64,000 bases of DNA, from the NCBI GenBank assembly GCA_017306415.1, contig JAFKIL010000002.1:434001-498000 (forward strand), in the 5' to 3' direction. The position numbers and the translations under genes were made by a program. This DNA is from Microbacterium sp. (GTDB taxonomy: Bacteria; Actinomycetota; Actinomycetes; Actinomycetales; Microbacteriaceae). Under the pieces are notes generated by a model. That model did no database searches and was not told where the DNA came from. It saw nothing but the letters and a program-made list of their open reading frames with translations. Shown one piece after another: positions 34,530 through 42,541 of this stretch. Position 1 is the first letter of the stretch, and the number at the start of each line of letters is the position of its first letter.

Positions 34530-35600
34530 ATGGCCGTCTACGGGGCAGACGTCGACGAGCTGCGGGGCGCAGCGACCGACTTCGAGCGCGCTGCGGACCG
34601 ACTCGACCACGTCTCGACCGCGCTCGGCGGTGAGCTGGCGCGCGCGCCGTGGGAGGGGGCGGACGCGGAGCGCTTCCGCTCGAACTGGAGCACGGACCAC
34701 TCGCGCCGGATCGCGGATGCGAGCACGCGCCTGAGGGATGCGGCGCGGGCGCTGCGTGCGAACGCCGACGACCAGGAGCGGACGAGCACCGTCGACGGTG
34801 GCCCTGGTGGCCCTGGTGGCCCCGGTGGCCCCGGCGTCCCTGGCGGCCCGACGGTCCCGGGCGTGCCCGGCGTTCCGGGCGGCGGCGAGCCGGGTGGGGA
34901 CCCGGCGGGCGAGGGCGACGGCGACGGGTTCGACTGGCGCGACACCAACAAGCCGCAGGAGATCTGGCGGTGGGGACCGTCGAAGCAGTTCGAGAACGAC
35001 TGGGACGTCGCCGGCGGCACGGTGCACCGCGAGGGCGACTACGGCGTGGGCGCCAAGGCGACGCTCAGCCATGACTACGACTTCTCCGGCAACGGCTCCT
35101 GGTCGTCATCGGAGTCGCACGGCAGCGAACAGACATGGGGCACGTCGCAGAGCGACCTGCCCCGCTTCCACGAGGGCATCAACGCGGAGGCGACGGCGGG
35201 GGCGTACGCGGAGGACGGCGTCCAGTACCAGAACGGGATGATCGGCGCCGACGCCGGGTACGACGCGTTCGTCGGCGGCCGGGCCGAGGCGGGCGGCGGG
35301 ATCTTCGCCGGTCCGGACGGCTTCGGCGCCGGCGGGAACGCGGGGGCGTTCGTCGGCGGCGAGGTCAACGGCCACGTCGGCGCGGACCTCGGAGGCGTCG
35401 GCGGGCAGATGGAGGCCGGTGTCCGGTACGGCGTGGGCGCCGACGCGAGCGCGCACGCGACGATGGACTGGCAGCGCGGCATCCACCTCGACGCGAGCGT
35501 GGGGGTGTCGCTGGGTCTCGGCTTCAAGATCCACCCGTCGATCGACATCAATCCGTCCGAGATCGCGCACAACATCCTGCATCCGAGCTGGCCGTTCTGA
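34530..35600 (+). CDS. WXG100-headed putative secreted effector with Gly/Pro linker and Gly-rich beta domain
   Basis: 356 residues. Residues 1-88 are a WXG100 hairpin (Trp41-Glu-Gly43) ending in NADDQERTST. A collagen-like Gly-Pro stretch (about residues 89-130) leads to a domain of about 220 residues rich in Gly and Ala with alternating small residues (GADAGYDAFVGGRAEAGGGIFAGPDGFGAGGNAGAFVGGEV), ending DINPSEIAHNILHPSWPF. This pattern suggests a repetitive beta structure; no catalytic motif is recognised. The head, linker, tail plan is that of LXG/WXG polymorphic effectors. Function unknown. The ATG follows GGGGG by about 6 nt. Confidence 0.75.
   Translation: MAVYGADVDELRGAATDFERAADRLDHVSTALGGELARAPWEGADAERFRSNWSTDHSRRIADASTRLRDAARALRANADDQERTSTVDGGPGGPGGPGGPGVPGGPTVPGVPGVPGGGEPGGDPAGEGDGDGFDWRDTNKPQEIWRWGPSKQFENDWDVAGGTVHREGDYGVGAKATLSHDYDFSGNGSWSSSESHGSEQTWGTSQSDLPRFHEGINAEATAGAYAEDGVQYQNGMIGADAGYDAFVGGRAEAGGGIFAGPDGFGAGGNAGAFVGGEVNGHVGADLGGVGGQMEAGVRYGVGADASAHATMDWQRGIHLDASVGVSLGLGFKIHPSIDINPSEIAHNILHPSWPF
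34796..34885 (+). repeat. Gly-Pro (collagen-like) coding repeats
   Basis: Repeats of GGTGGCCCT-type units encode GGPGGPGGPG-like sequence that links the WXG100 head to the beta-rich tail. Likely variable in copy number. Confidence 0.7.
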
Positions 35601-35629
35601 CGGACGGCACCGAGAGAAATGTGAGAGCC

Positions 35630-36106
35630 ATGACCGAGGCATCCTTCCCGAGCGCCGCGTTCCCCGACTTCCCCGCCGTGACGATCGAGCACCCGGCGGA
35701 GTGGTCGGCGCGGCCGGTGCCCGGCGCGCTGCTCGCGGTGATCGACGAGCGCGACGCGGCGACGTTCTCCCCCAACGTGATCGTCGGTGTCACGCGGGTG
35801 GGTGCCGACCACACGCTCGCGGACGAGGTCGCGGCCGTCGCGGACTACGTCACCCGGCTGCCCGAGGTGGCGACGGTCGACAACGCGCCGGTCGACTTCG
35901 GCGGACGGACGTGGGGCGTCGCGGAGTTCGCCTATCGTGCCGAGGGGGCGGGGTCGGTCGTGCAGGTCATCGCGGTCACCGTCGTCCCGACCGGGGAGGC
36001 TGCCGACGTCGTCCGCATCACCGGCACCGCCAGCGCCGACGACTACGAGACGTCGCTCCCCGTCATCCGGGGCATCGTCGCGAGCGCCCGCGTCACCGCG
36101 CGCTGA
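35630..36106 (+). CDS. LpqN/DUF1795-like (Mog1/PsbP fold) protein without signal peptide
   Basis: 158 residues. The order of strands (FPAVTIEHPAEWSARPVP, TFSPNVIVGVTRV, a helix TLADEVAAVADYVTRL, VDNAPVDFGGRTWGVAEFAYRAEG, VVQVIAVTVVPTGEAADVVRITGTAS, and a terminal helix SLPVIRGIVASARV) matches the Mog1/PsbP-like fold of LpqN and DUF1795 proteins. Unlike LpqN it has no signal peptide or lipobox, so it should be cytosolic. It sits between two WXG100-headed genes. DUF1795 (Eag) proteins chaperone effectors in type VI secretion; a similar chaperone role here is my inference. GTG 35621 is an alternative start. Confidence 0.65.
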   Translation: MTEASFPSAAFPDFPAVTIEHPAEWSARPVPGALLAVIDERDAATFSPNVIVGVTRVGADHTLADEVAAVADYVTRLPEVATVDNAPVDFGGRTWGVAEFAYRAEGAGSVVQVIAVTVVPTGEAADVVRITGTASADDYETSLPVIRGIVASARVTAR

Positions 36107-36128
36107 CGGCGACGTCGTGTCGGGGGGC

Positions 36129-37571
36129 ATGTACGGAGCGGATGTCGCACAGCTGCGCGACACCGCCGCCGAGCTGCGTCGCAGCGCCGAGCGCCTGACG
36201 TCGTCGCGGACGGAGCTGTCCGCGACGCTCGCGGCGAGCCCCTGGAGCGGGCCGGATGCCGAGCGGTTCCGCGGGGAGTGGCAGGGCGCGCTCTCCCGCA
36301 TCCTCCAGGATGCCGGCGCGCGCCTGGCCGCCGCCGCGGACGCGCTCGAACGCAACGCCGCAGACCAGGAGGCCACCAGCGCCGCGGGAGGCGGTGCGAC
36401 GGCCGGGGCGGGCACCGCGAGCGGACCGTACGGCGGCTCCCCCGACCATCCGCCCGCGGGGGCGTCCGCCCAGGACGTCACGCGCTGGTGGGACTCCCTC
36501 ACCCCCGCGCAGCAGCGCGAGCTCCTCGCGGAGCATCCCGATCGGCTCGGCACCCTCGACGGGATCCCGGCCGCCGTCCGCGACCAGGCGAACCGCGCCT
36601 GGCTCACGCACGAGCTCGATCGCCTCGCGGCGGAGGAGCCGCCCCGGACGATCCCGAACACGTCGGGCTGGGGCGTGCCGTACGGCGGCACCGTGTCGAA
36701 CCCGGCGTGGGACGCGTGGCACCAGCAGGTCGCGACGCTGCAGAACGTGCAGCACATGCTCGACGCGGACCGGTCGCTGTCGCTGCTCCTGCTCGACACC
36801 CGCAGCGGTCCCGTCGAGGTCGCGCTCGCCGTGGGGGACGTCGACACCGCCGATCACGTGGGCGTGTACACGCAGGGGCTGTTCTCCAACACGGCGAACG
36901 CGGACGGCGTGCGGGATGCCGCAGCCTCGGTGACCGCGCTGAACGCGACCGCGCGCGACCTGCTCCTGCGGGACGGGCGACCCGGAGAGTCGTCTGCGAT
37001 GATCATGTGGATGGGATACGACGCACCGCAGAACGTCGTCGACGTCCTGAGCGACGCGCAGGCAAAGACGGGCGCCGATCGGCTCGCGTCGTTCGCCGAC
37101 GGCATCCGCGCGACCAATCCGGGGACGCACCTCACCGGCCTCGGCCACTCGTACGGATCGCTCGTGACCGGGCTGGCGGCGAGCGAGACCACCGCGTTCG
37201 ATTCCGTCGCGGTGTTCGGCTCGCCCGGGATCGACGCCGACGGGCTCGCGGCGGTGCACGTCGACGACGGGCAGTTCTACGTCCTGCAGAACCCGGGCGA
37301 TCCCGTCGCGGCATCCGGCTGGTTCGGCACGAAGCCGAGCGACCTCCCCGGCGCCCAGGTGCTCAGCACCGCGCCGAGTGCGGGTCTGTCGGGTGCGACC
37401 GGCCCGTCCGGATGGCTGCCGGTCGTGGGGATGGTGTCGCCGATCGGCGGCCTCGTCATGGCGGGCGACTACGCCCTCGGCCAGCACACCGACTACCTCG
37501 TGGAGAAGAGCACGAGCCAGAACAACCTCGCCGCGGTCGTCGTGGGCGCGCGTGACAGGATGATCCGATGA
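36129..37571 (+). CDS. WXG100-alpha/beta-hydrolase (DUF1023) fusion, putative secreted esterase/lipase effector
   Basis: 480 residues. Residues 1-86 are a WXG100 hairpin (Trp39-Ser-Gly41) ending in NAADQEATSA. A short Gly/Ala linker leads to a helical stretch (DVTRWWDSLTPAQQRELLAEHPDRLGTLDGIPAAVRDQAN), typical of proteins that carry a DUF1023 domain. The hydrolase domain has GHSYGSLVTG (nucleophile Ser near residue 341), then QNPGDPV (probable Asp) and GQHTDYL (probable His). The full triad suggests an active esterase or lipase delivered by the secretion system. The start was chosen by alignment with the paralogue at 34530; GTG 36117 is in frame. ATGA overlap with the lipoprotein gene. Confidence 0.85.
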   Translation: MYGADVAQLRDTAAELRRSAERLTSSRTELSATLAASPWSGPDAERFRGEWQGALSRILQDAGARLAAAADALERNAADQEATSAAGGGATAGAGTASGPYGGSPDHPPAGASAQDVTRWWDSLTPAQQRELLAEHPDRLGTLDGIPAAVRDQANRAWLTHELDRLAAEEPPRTIPNTSGWGVPYGGTVSNPAWDAWHQQVATLQNVQHMLDADRSLSLLLLDTRSGPVEVALAVGDVDTADHVGVYTQGLFSNTANADGVRDAAASVTALNATARDLLLRDGRPGESSAMIMWMGYDAPQNVVDVLSDAQAKTGADRLASFADGIRATNPGTHLTGLGHSYGSLVTGLAASETTAFDSVAVFGSPGIDADGLAAVHVDDGQFYVLQNPGDPVAASGWFGTKPSDLPGAQVLSTAPSAGLSGATGPSGWLPVVGMVSPIGGLVMAGDYALGQHTDYLVEKSTSQNNLAAVVVGARDRMIR

Positions 37572-38059
37572 CCCGATCCGTCCGTCGCCTCGCGGCGATC
37601 GCCCTGGGCGGGATCGCGGTGGCGGTCTCGCTGACCGCGTGCCAGCAAGGGAGCACCGACATGTCCCATCGTCCGCCCATCCACGAGGTCGTCGACCGTT
37701 ACGACGCCACCGTGTCGGAGCTGCGCGACGTCGTGAGCGCCGCGTACCCCGATGCGAGCTGGACGGAGGACGGCGCGCCGTCGCAGGCCGCGGGGAAGAC
37801 CGACGGCACCGTCGTCGTGACGTCGTCGATCTGGTACGCCGAGGTCCCGCTGGCCGACGACGAGCCCGCGCGCGATCGACTGCTGAAGAAGGCCGACGAG
37901 GTCGTCCGGTCCCACGGCTTCGCCGCGTTCTCGGTCGTGCAGGCCGTCCCCGGCGACTTCTCGTACGTGACCGGCGACACGTGGGGCGGCGAGCTCCACT
38001 TCTCCGGCGGCAAGAGCGTGACGATCCGGTACACGACGGGGGAGCACCCCGCGCACTGA
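37568..38059 (+). CDS. Small lipoprotein coupled to the hydrolase effector
   Basis: 163 residues. A signal peptide with lipobox (SLTACQ, Cys near residue 25) is clear, so the mature protein should be tethered outside the membrane. The body (RYDATVSELRDVVSAAYPDASW, TVVVTSSIWYAEVPL, VVRSHGFAAFSVVQAVPGDFSYVTGDTWGGELHFSGGKSVTIRYTTGE) has an alpha/beta LppA-like look, but I do not recognise a named family. The ATGA overlap with the WXG100-hydrolase gene suggests matched expression; an immunity or accessory role is possible by analogy with effector-lipoprotein pairs elsewhere. Confidence 0.75.
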   Translation: MTRSVRRLAAIALGGIAVAVSLTACQQGSTDMSHRPPIHEVVDRYDATVSELRDVVSAAYPDASWTEDGAPSQAAGKTDGTVVVTSSIWYAEVPLADDEPARDRLLKKADEVVRSHGFAAFSVVQAVPGDFSYVTGDTWGGELHFSGGKSVTIRYTTGEHPAH

Positions 38060-38071
38060 CGCGGATGCCGG

Positions 38072-38575
38072 TCAGCGGCCGGCGTCGTACAGGTGGCGTC
38101 CGCTGTGGCTGAGCACCTTGACCACGACACCGCGGCGGTGCAGCTCGTTCACCGTGCGCGTCTCCTCGTCGATGTCGCGCCCGAGCGCGTGCACGCTCGC
38201 GACGACGAGCACGTCGCCCTGCTGCAACGTCCCGAACAACCGGAAGAGGCGCACCTCCCACGACTCGAGCGTCTCGGGCGCGGGGTGTCGGAAGCCCTCG
38301 ATGGGTACCCCGAAGCGCGTGAGATCCTCCCGCTGCTGCGTGATGGGCGGCATGTCGTCGCGCGCGACGACGAGCCCCACCAGCCGCGAGCCGGCGGGAC
38401 GCGCCTGCCACCAGTCGCGGTCCTGCTGCAGCTCCACGAAGCACTTGGGGCACTCCGCGGCGGCGTGCGGCAGATGGACGGGGCTCGTCACCGCGGCGTC
38501 GACGCCCCCCGTGGGGGCGGACCCGGCCGCCGCGCCCGGGCGCCGGGTCGCGGCATCCGCCGTGGTCTCGGTCAT
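38072..38575 (-). CDS. Degenerate serine-recombinase (resolvase) fold protein
   Basis: 167 residues. The C-terminal 110 resemble the resolvase catalytic fold: RLVGLVVARDD, a partner strand and helix, and GDVLVVASVHALGRDIDEETRTVNELHRRGVVVKVLSHSG, which parallels the GDxLVVxxLDRLGR motif. The nucleophilic Ser expected in the first strand (YxRVS) is absent (VVARDD), and there is no helix-turn-helix tail. The 50 residues before it are low-complexity with one Cys pair (ECPKC). So it should not recombine DNA. GAGGAG lies 6 nt before the ATG. It lies on the opposite strand to the secretion locus and ends 12 bp from it. Confidence 0.55.
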   Translation of the reverse strand: MTETTADAATRRPGAAAGSAPTGGVDAAVTSPVHLPHAAAECPKCFVELQQDRDWWQARPAGSRLVGLVVARDDMPPITQQREDLTRFGVPIEGFRHPAPETLESWEVRLFRLFGTLQQGDVLVVASVHALGRDIDEETRTVNELHRRGVVVKVLSHSGRHLYDAGR

Positions 38576-38658
38576 CGGGGCTCCTCGCGTCGCGGTGCTA
38601 CCCGCCCATTCTCTCCCCTCGGCGGCGGATGGCGCACCCGCTGTGAGGGGCACCGGCA

Positions 38659-40410
38659 TCAGTCGTCGAGGCGCAGCTCGAGGCTGAGCTGGTCCGCATC
38701 GAGTTCGGCGAGCGCGTGGCGGAGCGCCGCCGTGCTGAAGCTGCCGTCGTGGCCCAGCTCGTCCAGCCGCGTCCGCATCGCCTCGATCGCGATGAGCCGC
38801 AGCTGCACCATCTCGTGCGCGAGCGCCGTCTGATCGTCGTCCGGTGCGCGGGACATGCGTTCGCCGACCCGCGCGACGAAGTCCTCGCTGAAGGGTGTGC
38901 CGTCGCGCTGGGTCAGCCCGCCGCCCGCCAGCACGGCGGCCGCCGCCTCGCGCAGCTGCTCGTCGAGCCGCGCCCGCTCCTCGCTCGAGACCGCCTCGGC
39001 GCCGCTGCCGCGCAGCCCGAGCGCACGCACCACCCACGGCAGGGTGAAGCCCTGCAGCATCAGGCTGAAGAAGGCGACGAGGAAGGCGACGAAGACCAGG
39101 AGCGCGCGCTGCGTCACGTTCGGGTCGTCGCGGGGGAGCGTCTGGGCGGCGGCGAGGGTGACGACGCCGCGCATCCCCGCCCACACGATGATGGTGCCGT
39201 GCCGCCACCCGAGCGGCGACGCCTGGTAGTAGTCGATGTCGGTGAGGAGGCGGCTCACCCGCCGGCGGACGGAGGCGAAGCGGCGCTCGCGGCCGACGGG
39301 GTCGGTCGGGAAGCCGCGCCGCTGCGGGATCTCCACCTCTCCCGCCTGCATCTGATCGATGCGCGCGGTGAAGCCTTCGAGACGTTCGCGGTCGTATCTC
39401 CGCGCCCGCCGGCTCTGCGTCCAGACGAGGCCGGTGACGTAGACGGCACGGATCGCGAGGATGATCCCGAGCGCCGACAGTGCGAGCCACGCCGGGTGCC
39501 AGAGGTTGTCCGTGTCGGCGTTCGTCGCGACGATGTCCCTCAGCTCCAGGCCCATGACCAGGAACACGGCGCCCTCGAGGACGAGCTCGATCGTCCGCCA
39601 GTTCATCGTGTCCGACAGGCGCTGCTCCGGGGTGAGGCGCCGGGGCGCGCCCTGGCCGGTCACGATGCCGGCCACGACCGCCGCGACGAGACCCGAGCCG
39701 CCGAAGTGCTCGGTGGGGAGGTAGGCGAGGAAGGGCACCGCGATGCTGATGGCGGTGTTCGCGGCCGAGCTCCCCACCCAGGAGCGCAGCCGCAGCGCGA
39801 GCCAGCCGACGATCGCGCCGATGACGACGGCGATGAGCACGCCCCACGCGAACGCGCCGATCGCGTTGCCGAACGCGAAGCTGCTCGCGAGGGCGACCGT
39901 CGCGGTGCGGAGGATCACGAGCGCGGTCGCGTCGTTGAGGAGGCTCTCGCCCTCGAGCATCGTCACGACCCGGGGCGAGATCCCGAGCCGTTTCACGATC
40001 GACGTCGCGACCGCGTCGGTCGGGCTGAGGATGGCGCCGAGCGCGACCCCGAGGGCGAGTCCGACGGACGGGATCACCATCCAGAAGAACAGGCCGAGCA
40101 CGAGCGAGCTGATCACCACGAGCAGCACCGACAGCCCGGCGATCGGGCCGAAGTCGCGGCGGAACTCGATCGCGGGCAGCTGCACCGCGGCGGAGTAGAG
40201 CAGCGGCGGCAGGACCCCGATCAGGATGATCTCCGGATCGATGCGGACCTCGATCCGCGTGATCAGGGCGAAGGCGATGCCGAGCCCCACCAGCAGCAGC
40301 GGTCCCGCGACCCCCAGGCGCTGTCCGAGGACCGTGACCACGGCGATCGCGATGATCGCGACCACCCCGACGAGGAGGGCCAGGAGCAGGGAGTCGGTCG
40401 CGATCGTCAC
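38659..40410 (-). CDS. CPA1-family Na+/H+ antiporter
   Basis: 583 residues. About 12 membrane helices in the first 420 residues ([23 protein letters not shown] onward) carry the CPA1 signatures [48 protein letters not shown], and [25 protein letters not shown] cytoplasmic tail follows. It exchanges Na+ (or K+) for H+ for pH and salt homeostasis. The GTG start overlaps the mdh stop (GTGA), an unusual pairing that makes the antiporter translationally coupled to malate dehydrogenase and dependent on the mdh promoter. Confidence 0.93.
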   Translation of the reverse strand: MTIATDSLLLALLVGVVAIIAIAVVTVLGQRLGVAGPLLLVGLGIAFALITRIEVRIDPEIILIGVLPPLLYSAAVQLPAIEFRRDFGPIAGLSVLLVVISSLVLGLFFWMVIPSVGLALGVALGAILSPTDAVATSIVKRLGISPRVVTMLEGESLLNDATALVILRTATVALASSFAFGNAIGAFAWGVLIAVVIGAIVGWLALRLRSWVGSSAANTAISIAVPFLAYLPTEHFGGSGLVAAVVAGIVTGQGAPRRLTPEQRLSDTMNWRTIELVLEGAVFLVMGLELRDIVATNADTDNLWHPAWLALSALGIILAIRAVYVTGLVWTQSRRARRYDRERLEGFTARIDQMQAGEVEIPQRRGFPTDPVGRERRFASVRRRVSRLLTDIDYYQASPLGWRHGTIIVWAGMRGVVTLAAAQTLPRDDPNVTQRALLVFVAFLVAFFSLMLQGFTLPWVVRALGLRGSGAEAVSSEERARLDEQLREAAAAVLAGGGLTQRDGTPFSEDFVARVGERMSRAPDDDQTALAHEMVQLRLIAIEAMRTRLDELGHDGSFSTAALRHALAELDADQLSLELRLDD

Positions 40411-41429
40411 GGCGTGAGGAGCCCCAGTCCGATCACGGCGTCGCGTTCCGCCACGAGCTCCGCCACGGAGGCGTCGACGCGTGCGCGGGCGCGGGCATCG
40501 AGGGAGAGGCCTTCGACCACCCGGTAGCCGGAGCCGTCGATGGTCACGGGGAACGACGAGACGAGCCCCTCCGGGACGCCGTACTCGCCGTGCGACACCA
40601 CCGCGGCCGACGTCCAGCCGTCCGCGGCATCCCGTCCGAGCACCCCGTCCCGCACGTGGTCGATGGCGGCGTTGGCGGCGGACGCCACCGACGACGATCC
40701 GCGCACCTCGATGATCTCGGCCCCGCGACGGGCCACGCGCGGCACGAACTCGTCGTCCAGCCACGCCGCGGCCTCGTCATGGCCGCCGAGGCGCTCGGCG
40801 AGAGCCGCCGTCAGCGACGTGCCGTCGAGCGTCGCGTGCGACACGTCCGGGAACTGCGTCGCGGAGTGGTTCCCCCAGATCGTCACATCGCGGATGCTGG
40901 CCGCCGACGTGTCGAACGTCGCTGCGAGCTGCCCCACGGCACGGTTGTGGTCCAGCCGCGTGAGCGCGGTGAACCGCTCGTCGGGGACGTCCGGGGCGGC
41001 CGCGCGCGCGATGAGCGCGTTCGTGTTGGCGGGGTTGCCGACCACCACCACCCGCACGTCGGCGGCGGCGTGCGCGGCGATCGCCGCGCCCTGCGGGCCG
41101 AAGATCCCGGCGTTCGCGGCCAGGAGGTCGGCGCGCTCCATGCCGGGTCCCCGCGGACGTGCGCCCACGAGCAGCGCCACGTTGCAGCCGTCGAACGCCA
41201 CCTCCGGATGCTCGGTGACCTCGACGTCGCGCAGCAGCGGGAAGGCGCAGTCCTGCAGCTCCAGGGCGGCGCCCTCGGCGGCGCGCACGCCCTGCGGGAT
41301 CTCGAGCAGACGCAGGCGCACGGGCCGGTCGGGTCCCAGCATCCCTCCCGCCGCGATGCGGAACAGCAGGGCGTATCCGATCTGGCCGCCGGCGCCGGTG
41401 ATCGTCACAGTGGTCGGTGTGGGCGTCAT
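40407..41429 (-). CDS. mdh: Malate dehydrogenase
   Basis: 340 residues of the NAD-dependent LDH/MDH superfamily, the longer type found in actinobacteria. Motifs: [22 protein letters not shown] (NAD binding), [51 protein letters not shown] (the LDH motif with the substrate Arg/Asp pair) and [12 protein letters not shown] (catalytic His). It interconverts malate and oxaloacetate in the TCA cycle. The ATG is 6 nt after a TAGGCT box, so the transcript looks leaderless. First gene of a two-gene unit with the antiporter. Confidence 0.95.
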   Translation of the reverse strand: MTPTPTTVTITGAGGQIGYALLFRIAAGGMLGPDRPVRLRLLEIPQGVRAAEGAALELQDCAFPLLRDVEVTEHPEVAFDGCNVALLVGARPRGPGMERADLLAANAGIFGPQGAAIAAHAAADVRVVVVGNPANTNALIARAAAPDVPDERFTALTRLDHNRAVGQLAATFDTSAASIRDVTIWGNHSATQFPDVSHATLDGTSLTAALAERLGGHDEAAAWLDDEFVPRVARRGAEIIEVRGSSSVASAANAAIDHVRDGVLGRDAADGWTSAAVVSHGEYGVPEGLVSSFPVTIDGSGYRVVEGLSLDARARARVDASVAELVAERDAVIGLGLLTP

Positions 41430-41435
41430 GCCCAG

Positions 41436-41441
41436 AGCCTA
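41436..41441 (-). promoter_or_regulatory. Leaderless promoter of mdh
   Basis: On the minus strand TAGGCT ends 6 nt before the mdh ATG (41429), the same spacing as at tag, kynA and ugd. Confidence 0.6.
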
Positions 41442-41457
41442 TTGCGCGTCCCGCCCG

Positions 41458-41640
41458 CGTCCCACCCCGGCCCGGTGAACGGCGCTCGGGTGCTCGCCCC
41501 GTTCGAAAACACGGATCGCGCGCGCGACACCCCGCCCTGGACGCTGCGCCTACGGCGCGGCGCCCCCGCCGATCCGAGTTCTCGCACCGACCCTCGCCCC
41601 CGTGGATCGGGGCGGTGCTCGTCCCACCCCGGCCCGGTGA
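41458..41640. repeat. 21-bp direct repeats bracketing an imperfect inverted repeat (E4)
   Basis: Identical 21-bp copies beginning CGTCCCACCCCGGCCCGG lie at 41458-41478 and 41620-41640. Between them, GTTCGAAAACACGGATCG (41501-41518) is inverted with 15 of 18 matches at 41570-41587 (CGATCCGAGTTCTCGCAC). The interval fills most of the mdh-ypfJ divergent gap. The right arm resembles the E2 arm (ATCCG...AGTTCT). Confidence 0.6.
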
Positions 41641-41664
41641 CGGGCGGCCGGGCGCGACCCGCGG

Positions 41665-41670
41665 TACGGT
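41665..41670 (+). promoter_or_regulatory. Leaderless promoter of the metallopeptidase gene
   Basis: TACGGT lies 7 nt before the ATG at 41678, and no ribosome-binding site is present; this spacing also decides between ATG 41672 and 41678. Confidence 0.55.
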
Positions 41671-41677
41671 GATGCGC

Positions 41678-42541
41678 ATGACGTTCAACGACGATGCGAA
41701 CGTCGGAGGGAGCAAGGCCCGCCGTCGCGGAGCCGGGGTGGCGATCGCCGGCGGCGGTGTCGTGGGTGTCGGCGCCCTCGCCGTGCTGCTGCTCAACCTG
41801 CTCACCGGCGGGGACTTCTCCGCACTGCTCGGGGGGTCGGATGCCTCGGGCCAGGGCGACCCGATCCCGGCCTGCACCACCGGCGCCCAGGCGAACGCCG
41901 ACGACACGTGCCGTCTGTCCGCGGCATCCGTCGTGATCGACCAGTTCTGGGCGGACCGCGTCGACGGCTACGTGCGGCCGGGCCTGACCATCGTCGACGG
42001 CTCCACGAGCTCGCCCTGCGGCACGGCCTCGAACCAGACCGGCCCGTTCTACTGCCCTTCGGACGAGACGGTCTACATCGATCCCACCTTCTTCGCCCTC
42101 CTCCGCGACCGGTTCGGCGCGTCCGGCGGCGAGCTGGCGCAGATGTACGTGCTCGCGCACGAGTACGGTCACCACGTGCAGAACATCACCGGCGCCATGG
42201 AGAGGCATCCTGCCGACGGCACGGGCGCGACGAGCAACGGCGTCCGCACCGAGCTCCAGGCGGACTGCTACGCGGGCGCCTGGATCGCGAACGCCGCGCA
42301 GCAGACGGACCCGAACGGCGTGCACTACCTCAAGACCCCGACCCAGGCGCAGATCCGCGACGCGCTCAACGCCGCGGCATCCGTCGGCGACGACCATATC
42401 CAGCAGGAGGCCGGCGTGGGCGTGAATCCGGAGAGCTGGACGCACGGCTCCAGCGCCCAGCGCGAGCGCTGGTTCGAGAACGGATACGACGGCGGCGTCG
42501 TCGCATGCGACACGTTCGCCGTCGCGGGGAGCAGTCTATGA
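41678..42541 (+). CDS. YpfJ-family neutral zinc metallopeptidase
   Basis: 287 residues. It starts with the family-typical MTFNDDANVGGS, then one membrane helix (VAIAGGGVVGVGALAVLLLNLL), and an extracytoplasmic domain with the HExxH site (VLAHEYGHHVQNITG), the third ligand region (ELQADCYAGAWIA) and SPCGTASNQTGPFYCPSDETVYIDPTFF. Four or more Cys could form disulfides. The protein substrate is unknown. The stop overlaps the ATG of the peptidase gene pip (ATGA), so the two are coupled. Confidence 0.92.
   Translation: MTFNDDANVGGSKARRRGAGVAIAGGGVVGVGALAVLLLNLLTGGDFSALLGGSDASGQGDPIPACTTGAQANADDTCRLSAASVVIDQFWADRVDGYVRPGLTIVDGSTSSPCGTASNQTGPFYCPSDETVYIDPTFFALLRDRFGASGGELAQMYVLAHEYGHHVQNITGAMERHPADGTGATSNGVRTELQADCYAGAWIANAAQQTDPNGVHYLKTPTQAQIRDALNAAASVGDDHIQQEAGVGVNPESWTHGSSAQRERWFENGYDGGVVACDTFAVAGSSL

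Noticed and set aside
35075-36847. Large minus-strand open frame opposite the effector genes
   Set aside because: It lacks any motif and its codon pattern is the mirror of the plus-strand WXG100 and hydrolase genes, which have clear domains and ribosome-binding sites.
18981-38059. EccB, EccD or EccE homologues hidden in the locus
   Set aside because: I looked for a protein with about 11 helices and a ubiquitin-like head, and for EccB/EccE-like layouts; none of the genes fits. The multi-helix protein at 21208 is of transglutaminase type.
38072-38575. Active resolvase marking a transposon end
   Set aside because: The nucleophile Ser and DNA-binding domain are missing, and no terminal inverted repeats or transposase flank it.
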